A DNA stretch of 64,000 nucleotides from Caldilinea sp. CFX5 (GTDB lineage Bacteria > Chloroflexota > Anaerolineae > Caldilineales > Caldilineaceae), in contig QWII01000007.1 in the NCBI GenBank assembly GCA_021405325.1, forward strand, positions 1-64,000, written 5' to 3'. The notes beneath the pieces were generated by a model, which did no database searches, was not told the origin of the DNA, and saw only the letters and a program-made list of their open reading frames with translations. How positions within the stretch are numbered: position 1 is the first letter of the stretch; the number at the start of each line of letters is the position of its first letter. The position numbers and the translations under genes were made by a program. Below, piece after piece: positions 9,682 through 17,900 of this stretch.

Positions 9682-9747
9682 CACCGCTCTACGCGAGTCC
9701 GTGACTCGCCCAACCCACTGCGAGTCACGGACTCGCGTAGAGCGGTG
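9682..9747. repeat. Perfect 27-bp inverted repeat in a divergent gene gap
   Basis: Arms 9682-9708 and 9721-9747 pair perfectly around a 12-base loop. It lies between divergent genes (ABC exporter at 9537 leftward, dehydrogenase at 9868 rightward), so it is not at a gene end. The remainder of this 330-bp gap holds only the GATTCGT array and AT-rich sequence before the dehydrogenase start. Confidence 0.85.
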
Positions 9748-9867
9748 GCTGAGGGCGAGTAGTTGTTTGAAGGCTTTTGACAATTTTCTCATTCTTCGTT
9801 AGAGTAAGCCCATTGTACAGCAATGACCAAATCACCCAATCACCGAATCTAACAATCGGAAATCATC

Positions 9868-10848
9868 ATGACACACGCACCTTTTCCTGCCCAAGCCGAA
9901 CTGAACATCTGCTTTGCCCATGTCGCCTATCAAATGACGACGCGCTTTGATGCACGCGCAACGGGCATTCAAAACTTTCAAGTCTGGACGCCGGCTGACT
10001 TACGGGCGCGCCTAGGGGAAGCCCATGTCTTGGTCGTCTCCGGTTTCTGGCGTAATGATCTGCTGGCAGTGGCGCCCAACTTGCGTTTTATTCAAGCCAT
10101 CGGCGCCGGCGTCGATCAATTTGACCATGCCGCCTTGCGGCAGCGGGGCATTCGTCTCGCCAGCGCCCGTGGCGTCAACAAAAATGCCGTGAGCGAACAT
10201 GCCATGGCCCACATTCTGGCCTTTGCCCGCCACATTCACACCGGTCGCGACCATCAACACAAGCAGTACTGGCGTGGGATGCTCTCGGATTTGACGATTC
10301 GGGAGGATGAATTAGGCGGGCGGACGTTGCTCATTGTCGGGCTGGGCGCCATTGGTTCGCGTCTGGCAAAGTTGGCAAAAGCCTTTGATATGCAGGTCAT
10401 TGGCGTCAAACGCGATCTTACCAACGTCGATAGCAATGTCGATGAGGCGCATACACCGGATCGTTTGCTGGAACTCTTGCCCCGCGCCGACTATGTCGCC
10501 CTCACCTGCCCACTGACCCCGGCCACAACCAACTTGATCGACGCGGTGGCGCTGGCCGCCATGAAACCGGGCGCCTATCTGATCAACATGGCGCGTGGCC
10601 GGGTGGTCGATGAGCCGGCGCTCATCGCTGCCTTGCAAGCGGGTCAAATCGCCGGCGCCGGCCTCGATTGCACCTGGGAAGAACCCCTCCCGGCCGACTC
10701 CCCGCTGTGGGCCATGCCCAATGTCCTGATCACTCCCCACACCGCCGGTGAAACTCGTCGCTATGAAGAGAATGTGATCGACATCCTACTGGAAAACCTG
10801 GCGCGGCTCTGGCGGGGCGAGGGTGCGTTGTATAACCAGATTGTGTGA
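9868..10848 (+). CDS. D-2-hydroxyacid dehydrogenase (NAD-dependent)
   Basis: 326 aa, the usual family length. The NAD-binding Rossmann segment LLIVGLGAIGS is near 157-163. The catalytic triad is visible: R243 in MARGRVVDE, E272 in EEPLP and H291 in ITPHTAGE. The N-terminal domain contains GAGVDQFD and the hinge SEHAMAHILAF. It should reversibly reduce a 2-keto acid to a D-2-hydroxyacid in the cytoplasm; the exact substrate is not predictable. No strong Shine-Dalgarno is seen before the ATG. It stands alone, followed at once by a heptamer hairpin. Confidence 0.92.
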   Translation: MTHAPFPAQAELNICFAHVAYQMTTRFDARATGIQNFQVWTPADLRARLGEAHVLVVSGFWRNDLLAVAPNLRFIQAIGAGVDQFDHAALRQRGIRLASARGVNKNAVSEHAMAHILAFARHIHTGRDHQHKQYWRGMLSDLTIREDELGGRTLLIVGLGAIGSRLAKLAKAFDMQVIGVKRDLTNVDSNVDEAHTPDRLLELLPRADYVALTCPLTPATTNLIDAVALAAMKPGAYLINMARGRVVDEPALIAALQAGQIAGAGLDCTWEEPLPADSPLWAMPNVLITPHTAGETRRYEENVIDILLENLARLWRGEGALYNQIV

Positions 10849-10852
10849 TAGG

Positions 10853-10923
10853 CAATTACGAGTTACGAGTTACGAGTTACGCTCTGTGCATTCCGTAACT
10901 CGTAATTCGTAACTCGTAACTCC
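10853..10923. repeat. Heptamer-built hairpin (GAGTTAC units) after the dehydrogenase gene
   Basis: Three exact GAGTTAC units (10860-10880) are followed, after a 14-base spacer, by four GTAACTC-type units (10895-10922, one with a single change). The two halves are inverted copies, giving a stem of about 29 bp. It begins 5 bases after the dehydrogenase stop codon, so it may act as its terminator. Confidence 0.85.
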
Positions 10924-10945
10924 CTTACTTGGCAAGAATGCAACT

Positions 10946-13900
10946 TCAAGGTAAACTACAGGCAAAAGTACCAATGGTGATAACCAATCCACAAATGACC
11001 AACAAGCCCAAAACAAGTTCCACAAACTTATCAACAAAGGGAATGGTGTTATGATCAAAACTAGAAAACGCTCCCTCTTCCTGACTCTGCTGCTGGTGGC
11101 GGGGTTGGCCTTGACCGGTTGTGTGCCGCGCCCCGGCGCCGGTAGCGCACCTAGCGCCGGCAATGAGGCTCTCTCCATCGATCTGCCCGCCATTTTGGTG
11201 GAGTATGATGCTGAAGGGCAAGCGAGCCTGCTGGGGATGCCGGTCGGTGAACTGGGCCAGGCGCTCGGCGCTGACCTCTCGGCGCTCTCGCTCGGCAAGG
11301 AGACCATCGACAAATTTACTGCCGCCAAGATTCAACATCTCCAGATCAACAACCAGCCCAACGTGCTGCGCATCTACATGAACGGTCAGCCGCTGCCGGC
11401 GATTATCTGGAATGAAGAGGCGATGAACGCCCTGGCCGAAACTCTGACCGGCATGGGTACCGACGCCAGCATGTTGTCCACCCTTACGCCGCTGCTGCCC
11501 AATTTGGGGGTAGGCTTGGCGCTCAAGATGCCGGCGCCGTCCGGCCAAAACGAAATCCCCTTGAACACCACCGGCGTCAAGTTGGATAGCGCCACGGCCT
11601 TGAAATCCTTTGACGCTGCCAAAGCCGCCGCGACCAATATCAATCTGGTCATCACCTATGCTGCTGACGGCACGCCAACCATTGAAGGGATTGCGCCTTT
11701 CATGCTTAACATGATCGGCCTCAACCCGGCCGCTCTGGCGCTGCCGTCCGATCAACTGGAGAGTATCGCCGGCCAAGGCATTCAGAGCCTGGGCATCAAG
11801 ACCGTACAAGGCGGCCTCTTGCTGCAACTCAACGGCAACGCCCTGCCCTACCTGCAATGGTCGAATGCCAACGAAATCACCAATCTGCTTTCCCTCGCCG
11901 GCGCCTTTGCCGGCCCGGAAATGGCCGGTCAACTGCAACAGTTGCAACTGATCTTCAACTTCCCCGGCTTGAGCGCGACGATTAACTTCCCGCAGAGCTG
12001 AGACAAGGAGGCAGGAGACAAGGAGACACAAGACAGGGAGACAGGAGACAAGGAGACAGGAGACACGAGACAAGGATGAGGGATGAAAAAGAATTTTCGC
12101 CTTCCTTCTTTCAGGGTGAGCGACAGGCAGAAATCGACGATTATGTCTCGTGTCTCGTGTCTCGTGTCTCGTGTCTCGTGTCTCGTGTCTCGTGTCTCGT
12201 GTCTCCACCGGCAAATAAGCCTCTCCTCTGCTATTCCCAGGCGCCTGGGTCGGGATCAACGTCGGCGTTGGTGTGGGATTGTTCGTTGGACTGCCGGGCG
12301 TTGGGGTGGGCGTCAGCGTGGGGACGGGGTTGCCGCCCGTTTGACCTTTCCAATAAACTAACAAATCGAGCAGCGCCTGCGGTGCGTTGGTTGGCGCCAG
12401 GCGACCGGCCTGGTCTTTTTCGCTGAGACCGTGGCAGGACGCGCACATACGAATCTCACCCGGTTGGAAGGTGAGCCAGTAGCGTTCGCGCACCACACCA
12501 TTACCCTGGGCATCGGTCAGTTGCCAGGTCATCGCACGCCGGGCGGGGACAAAGGCGGCATACGAACCGTCCGTCGCCAGGGCGACACTGGCCTTCGGCG
12601 CGTTGGTCAGCACAGGGTTGGCGGCCACGGCGGCGGCGTCATGTAGATATTGCGCCAGCACACGGCGACCGGGCGCCGGTGTTGTGCCACAACAGCCGGT
12701 CCAGCCACGCAACTGGTCGGCCTGGAAGATCTGCAAATGGGTAATATCGTAAATCTTCCCATCCTTGCCGGTGCTTTGCACGCCATTTGGCACGCGTAGG
12801 TTAAAGGGCTGTTGCGTATCAGCGTCATCGCGCGTCGTTACATCCCGGCTGACGATTAACGCCAGGTTGTTCTGCACCAGATAGGCTTGCAAGGCGCCGA
12901 CATCAACGCCGGCCTGATCAAACATCTGCTGTTCCGGGCCGGCCAACGCCGGATGTTGCGTAAAGGGCGGCGCCGGTCGTTGACGCACCTCTACCGGATT
13001 CAATTCCCATAAGGGACCGGAATAGGTCACCAGTACATCCGGCGACCAGTAGCTGATCGTCTTGGTGATGCCGCCGGTCAACAGTTGATCGGCGACCCAA
13101 TAGCCATCACCCCCCTGTTTCAGTGTCTTCAGCCGAAATTCGTAGCTGGAATTGGTAACGTTATTCCCGCTTTCCTCGCCGCTATCATTGGTATGCACGG
13201 CTACCAATTGACCACCGGCCAGCGGCAACGGCTCGCGGAAGAGGCCAGGGTGGTTGGCATCGTTCTGGTTTACGCGCTTGGTGACATAGGTAACACTAAT
13301 GTGATCAGCATCTTGCGTCGGCGGCGCGTCCAGGCGGATGATCTGGCCGGCGGCATGGGTGCCAAATTCCGGTGCATCAACGCCATAGTAGCGGCCCCCT
13401 TGCTGCGGATCTTCCTTGATCTGGAACATGTTTAAGATATAGTTAGGATTGAAACGGGGAATGGCGCTGTTAAAGTAGGTCAAGTTGGGGTCATTATCGA
13501 AATTGGGTTCAAAATAGCCATGCAACTCATGGCGCCCTAGATGATTTAACACCTCCCCCTCGGTGCCATCCTGATTGACCATCCAGGGAAAGAAGTGGTT
13601 GAAGCTGTGACCGACTTGGTGGGTGCCTTGCAAGAGATCCTGGCGACAGGCACGCGGCTCCGGGAAAATTTCATTGCGAACGCCAAGGGTATAGGTCGCG
13701 CTGGCCGATTCATCCGAATAGTTAAAGGTGCCGTATTTGTTGCCGCCATTGTTGCACTGATTGTCGCCCCGGCTGTCATCATCGTCGGCATCAGCTTGTT
13801 GATCGCGCTGCAAGTGATCCCACTGGGTAAAGATGACGCGCCCAAATGAATCGACAATAGGGGTGAAATCGCCGGATGGGGCATGGTTGAGCAGGTGCAG

Positions 13901-14569
13901 GTCGCCGGTAGCGGGGTCGAGGCGCCAAATGCCGGTGACGGTAGGCGCCAGTTCATACTCGTCGCGCTGCGGGTAGAGATGCCTTTCACCACTGCGCGGG
14001 CGATCGGTGGTAAAGATAATCCGCTCATCGCTGCCGTAGACCGGGCTGATGTTGTTATAGGTAGCCGGTTGGTTGGCGACTTTGATGATCACCGGCGTCT
14101 CATTCTTCCCCAAGCCGGTAATTTCATAGAGTTGCCAGACTGTATCCTGTTGGCTGTAGTCAAACTGCTTGGTCGGCGCACCCATGATCATGCTAAAGAT
14201 GGCTTTGCCTCCGCTCCAATGCACGGCGGGATCGCGCACGGCAATCGCGTTTGGCCCGCTCTGTAAACCGCTGCTAATGCCGTAGCCGGCGGCCTGGGTT
14301 AGATTTTTCAGCGCGCCATCGGGGTAGCGAATCCAGAGATCGCCGCCGCGCCCCATCGGACTCAAGCCACCGAGATGGTTGCCAAAGGTGGTGGCAATGC
14401 CGCCAAAGCCATTCACCATCGGCACTTGGGTGACAAACAGAATCGGATTGGTCAAAGTCGGCCCAACACCGGGACGCAACGTTGCGGCGGCCGTCGGTTG
14501 AGCCGGCGCGCCCAGACTAAGCACAAAAGCGCATAAAACCGCAAAATGAAGCCAGAATCGCGGACGCAT
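10946..14569 (-). CDS. Secreted heme-motif protein (hydrazine synthase alpha middle-domain-like) reading through a repeat array
   Basis: The supported part is 12206-14569. Start chosen at 14569 because AGGGGAG lies 6 bases ahead and a signal peptide follows (MRPRFWLHFAVL to the Ala-rich cleavage region). The body has beta-propeller/TolB-like features (AVHWSGGKAIFSMI, IIFTTDRP) recalling proteins annotated as hydrazine synthase alpha middle-domain-like. A single c-type heme motif CASCH is near residue 708. A Thr/Pro-rich linker and AYLPV follow, which should be close to the natural end. Instead of a stop, the frame enters the GTCTCGT heptamer array (as ETRDTRH repeats) and continues to 10946 entirely antisense to the lipoprotein gene 11051-12001. 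That last part is almost surely not native protein. Function: periplasmic or extracellular, possibly redox; the family assignment is tentative. Confidence 0.7.
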   Translation of the reverse strand: MRPRFWLHFAVLCAFVLSLGAPAQPTAAATLRPGVGPTLTNPILFVTQVPMVNGFGGIATTFGNHLGGLSPMGRGGDLWIRYPDGALKNLTQAAGYGISSGLQSGPNAIAVRDPAVHWSGGKAIFSMIMGAPTKQFDYSQQDTVWQLYEITGLGKNETPVIIKVANQPATYNNISPVYGSDERIIFTTDRPRSGERHLYPQRDEYELAPTVTGIWRLDPATGDLHLLNHAPSGDFTPIVDSFGRVIFTQWDHLQRDQQADADDDDSRGDNQCNNGGNKYGTFNYSDESASATYTLGVRNEIFPEPRACRQDLLQGTHQVGHSFNHFFPWMVNQDGTEGEVLNHLGRHELHGYFEPNFDNDPNLTYFNSAIPRFNPNYILNMFQIKEDPQQGGRYYGVDAPEFGTHAAGQIIRLDAPPTQDADHISVTYVTKRVNQNDANHPGLFREPLPLAGGQLVAVHTNDSGEESGNNVTNSSYEFRLKTLKQGGDGYWVADQLLTGGITKTISYWSPDVLVTYSGPLWELNPVEVRQRPAPPFTQHPALAGPEQQMFDQAGVDVGALQAYLVQNNLALIVSRDVTTRDDADTQQPFNLRVPNGVQSTGKDGKIYDITHLQIFQADQLRGWTGCCGTTPAPGRRVLAQYLHDAAAVAANPVLTNAPKASVALATDGSYAAFVPARRAMTWQLTDAQGNGVVRERYWLTFQPGEIRMCASCHGLSEKDQAGRLAPTNAPQALLDLLVYWKGQTGGNPVPTLTPTPTPGSPTNNPTPTPTLIPTQAPGNSRGEAYLPVETRDTRHETRDTRHETRDTRHNRRFLPVAHPERRKAKILFHPSSLSRVSCLLVSCLPVLCLLVSCLLVSALREVNRRAQAGEVEDQLQLLQLTGHFRAGKGAGEGKQIGDFVGIRPLQVGQGVAVELQQEAALYGLDAQALNALAGDTLQLIGRQRQSGRVEADHVKHERRNPFNGWRAVSSIGDDQIDIGRGGFGSVKGFQGRGAIQLDAGGVQGDFVLAGRRRHLERQAYPQIGQQRRKGGQHAGVGTHAGQSFGQGVHRLFIPDNRRQRLTVHVDAQHVGLVVDLEMLNLGGSKFVDGLLAERERREVSAERLAQFTDRHPQQARLPFSIILHQNGGQIDGESLIAGARCATGAGARHTTGQGQPRHQQQSQEEGAFSSFDHNTIPFVDKFVELVLGLLVICGLVITIGTFACSLP
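11051..12001 (+). CDS. Lipoprotein of unknown function
   Basis: 316 aa. The N-terminus is a clear lipoprotein signal: positive residues, a hydrophobic stretch, then the lipobox ALTGC with the Cys near residue 24. AAAGGGA lies about 8 bases upstream of the ATG. The mature protein has regular alternating segments with many Leu, Gly and Asn residues and two similar-looking halves (LQINNQPNVLRIYMNGQPLP, then LLLQLNGNALPYLQW), suggesting a repeated fold. I do not recognise the family. It is probably anchored to the outer face of the membrane. It is fully overlapped by the read-through tail of the minus-strand ORF, but its signal peptide and ribosome site make this the real gene. Confidence 0.8.
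   Translation: MIKTRKRSLFLTLLLVAGLALTGCVPRPGAGSAPSAGNEALSIDLPAILVEYDAEGQASLLGMPVGELGQALGADLSALSLGKETIDKFTAAKIQHLQINNQPNVLRIYMNGQPLPAIIWNEEAMNALAETLTGMGTDASMLSTLTPLLPNLGVGLALKMPAPSGQNEIPLNTTGVKLDSATALKSFDAAKAAATNINLVITYAADGTPTIEGIAPFMLNMIGLNPAALALPSDQLESIAGQGIQSLGIKTVQGGLLLQLNGNALPYLQWSNANEITNLLSLAGAFAGPEMAGQLQQLQLIFNFPGLSATINFPQS
12002..12207. repeat. Large heptamer inverted repeat (GTCTCGT array) between convergent genes
   Basis: The right arm has eight exact GTCTCGT units (12145-12200) plus a partial ninth. The left arm (12002-12075) is a degenerate inverted version made of gagacaagg/gagacacga-type units, beginning right after the lipoprotein stop codon. The spacer is about 70 bases. Because 7 is not a multiple of 3, the array stays open in several frames; on the minus strand it reads as ETRDTRH repeats that extend the heme-motif protein. 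Confidence 0.88.
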
Positions 14570-14600
14570 AAAACTCTCCCCTTGAACAAAGAAATCATCA

Positions 14601-14815
14601 CCCAGCATCTTAGGTGCATAATATTTCGTACCCCATGCGCATCAAGTTAAGCGTTTTCCCAAATCTTGGAAGGGTAATCTGTCACCCTGAAAGGGTCTCT
14701 AGGCCATAATACCCTAGAGACCCTTTCAGGGTGACAGGCTGCCCTCTGGGTTTCCCAGGGAATCCTTAGCTTGATACACATGGGGCATGATAGTTCGTGC
14801 CCCCACGATGCAGGA
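14601..14815. repeat. MITE-like palindromic element with a perfect 25-bp core hairpin
   Basis: The core arms 14679-14703 and 14713-14737 pair perfectly around a 9-base loop. Outer segments 14601-14650 and 14765-14815 also pair imperfectly over about 50 bp (for example CCCCATGCGCATCAAG against CTTGATACACATGGGG). The whole is a palindrome of about 215 bp with no coding content, just upstream of the heme-motif protein gene. No target-site duplication was clear. The rest of the gap up to 14917 is AT-rich with no gene seen. Confidence 0.65.
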
Positions 14816-14917
14816 TGTAAGCTGAAAACAACAATTAGTTTACGTGATTGTTTGTTAACCTGATATTACATTATCCTATCAGGTCACATGAACTTGGTTT
14901 ATCAACAGGAATGGGTA

Positions 14918-14992
14918 CAGACGCGGATTCAGGAAACGCGGATTACTCCTCATTGCGTGGGTAAATATCCGCGTTTCCTGAATCCGCGTCTG
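14918..14992. terminator. Perfect 26-bp hairpin directly abutting a stop codon
   Basis: Arms 14918-14943 and 14967-14992 are exact reverse complements with a 23-base loop. The right arm touches the stop codon (14993-14995) of the minus-strand beta-helix protein with no spacing. The arms carry the word GCGGATT also used in the hairpins at 7503-7599 and 29343-29562. Confidence 0.75.
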
Positions 14993-17900
14993 TCACTGCT
15001 TGCGCGCCACCAGCGGCAAATAGAGCATCTTAAACTCTGTAATCGTAACCGGCAACGCATTGGAAATGCCACCGCCGGGGGGCGGGTTGACCACCACCAA
15101 CTGTGCCTGACCAGCGCTCACCGTATCAGTCGGCGTCAGCGTCACCTGTAGGGTGCTGCTGTCGATAAAGGTGGTGGGGCGCACAACCTCGTTCCAGTAG
15201 ACCTCCGAATCCGGGAGGAAGTTGCTGCCTTTTACCATGAGCAGTTGTGGCGGATTGTTCATTGGCTGGGTGGCTAACGACCCCGGTTGGATGCTCGTCA
15301 ACACCGGCGCCGCATTGACCGGTGGCGCGGTAATGATAAAACTCAGCGCATTCGATTGGCCACCCCCTGGGCTAGGGTTGGTCACATAAAGCGCGCCACT
15401 GCCGGCCACGGCCAGATCGCCGCCGGACAAGGTGACCGCCAGCGTTGTGCTGTCGATAAATTTGGCCGGTCGTTGACTGCCGTTCCAGTAGGCCAAGGTG
15501 CCTTCCATGAAGTTGCTGCCGCTCACTGTCACCACCAACGGCGCCGCCGCCGCGCCCTGCGCCACAACGCTGGCCGGTTGCAATCCGGTCAACCCTGGCG
15601 CCGGGTTGTTGCCCGCCTCCATGACCGTAAAAAGCTGAACATTGGAGACGCCGCCGCCAGGTGGCGGATTGACAACGGTGATACCGGCCGGTTCATTCGC
15701 CGCCGCACTTACCTCGCTTTCGGCCCTTAGCTGCGCTGCCAACAGATTTTGTACAGCCGGCGCGCCGATGGTTGCCTGTAGATCGGTGCTGCTGACAAAA
15801 GTGGTTGGCTGGTCGATGCCGTTGACCCGCACCTTGGCGCCATTGACAAAACCGCTGCCATGCACCTGCACGGTAAATTGCTGCACATCCGCCGGCACGG
15901 ACTGGGGATTGATGTAGGCCACCGACGGCTTGGGGTTTTCACCCGCCGGTGTCACTTTGAAGCTGGCGCTGTTGTAGCCATCGCCGCCACCCGGCGCCGG
16001 GTTGACAACCTTGAGCGTGTGGTCGCCCGCACTTTGTAGATCGGCGGCAGTGAGGTCAACCTTGATTTCGCTGGCGCTGACAAAAGTCGTCGAGCGCGGC
16101 GCATCGTTCAGATAGGCTTGGGCGCCGGCGACAAAATTGCTGCCTTTCACTACAACCGTAAGCGCACTGCTCCCCGCCTGCGCCGACGCCGGCAACAAGG
16201 CATCCAGGGTCGGGCGCGGGTTGGCCTGAGCGAAAGCCACAATGGCATTATCGAGCAGGGAAGCGACATAAACGCCCATACCGACCGGCGTGACCGCAAT
16301 GCCGGCGGCGCCATTTAATTTGGGTTCAAGCGTGTTGGCATCAGGCTTGACCACTTCTAAGAAGGTGAGCAGCCCGCTGGCCGCGTCCCGATCAAAAACG
16401 GCCACTGCATCGTCCAAGTACCCAGTTACCAGAAGTTTGCTGCCGTCCTGACTAAAGGCCATACCAAAGGCGCCGTCCAGCCCGTCGATGCCGCTGAAGC
16501 CGTCCCGATAAAGGCGCAGGCGGGTCAGCTTGCCGGTTAACACGTCCCGACGGAAGAGGTTGACGGCATCATCATCGAGCGCCGCCACATAGACATATTG
16601 ACCGTCCGGGCTGACCAGTACCTGCGACGCACCCGCCAACCCATCCAGGAAGAAGATAAAGGGCGGGTTGCCTAACAATTCCCCTTCGCGCCGGGTCTGC
16701 ACATGGGTCAAGGCGCCGCTCGTCTGGTTCCGACTAAAGACAGCGACGGTGCCGCTGAGGATGCCGGTGGAGCCGGTGACATAGAGATGCGCGCCATCGG
16801 GGCTGATCGCCATGCCGCGGGCGCCGCCTAACTCCTTGGCCGAGATCAGATCGTCCAGCGGGCCGACAAAGTTGTCCGCATCGCGACTGAAGATGGTCAC
16901 GGCGTTGGCGCTGTTGCCGGTGACGTAGATGTATTGACCGTTGGGCGCAACCGTCACCTCATAAGCGCCGGCCAAACCGGGGACGATCTGGTTGGCGGTG
17001 TAGCTATCCTTGAGGGCAAGGGCGCCGCTACTCTTGTCCCGGTTGTAGATGGCAAAGGCGTTGCTCCCACGGGCGGCAACATAGACCTGGGCGCCATCCG
17101 GGCTGACGGCAATGGCGCGCGCCTGGTTGAGGAAGTTGGCCGGGTAACTCGTGCTGGGCGTGAGTTGACCGGTGTTGCTCTCGCGATTGAACTGCACCAC
17201 GGCATTGCCGGCCGCCGCATAGACCTGTTTGCCATCCGGGCTGACCGCTACATCCAACGCACCGCTGACACTACCCAAGCTTGTTCCTGGTTTAGCCAGG
17301 GCCGGCGGCGGTGGCGGCACGGCTTTACAGACCAGGTCAAAGCTCACCGTCGGATTGGCGGGATCGTTGGTGATCAGGGTGAGTTGCGCGGTGCGAATGC
17401 CCAACGCCGCCGGGGTGCAACGCAACGTCACCTTGACGCCGGCGCTGTTGCCGTCATTGACGGTGGCGGGCAAGCCACTTTCCACGCTAAAATCGCCGGC
17501 GTTGTCGCCGCTGATCGACTGCATCTGTACCTGTAGCGGCGTGTTGCCGGCTTCTTGTAACTGCAAAGCGGTGGTAATGGTTGCTTGAACCCCCACTTTG
17601 TTCGTATTCAAGGTGACTGTGCCAAAGTCCAGCGGACCCGGTTTGAGCGGCGCCGAGGCAAAGCCGGCGACCGGGACAGCCGAGCCGCGGCAGATCAGAT
17701 CAAAGTCCACTTTCAGGTTAAAGGGATCGTCTGTCACCAGGGTCAAGGTCGCTTTGCGTTCGCCAACGGCGGTGGGCTTGCAACGCAATTCGAGCTTTTG
17801 CGCCGGCGCGTTGTTGGGAATGACCATGGGCATGGCCGTCAAAACCTGAAAATCGCCGGGATGGTCGCCGCCGACGTTGACACTGGCGACGGCCAAGGGC

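Noticed and set aside
12076..12426. Plus-strand frame with SRVSCLV repeats
   Set aside because: It is simply the heptamer array read in the other direction, without a start signal.
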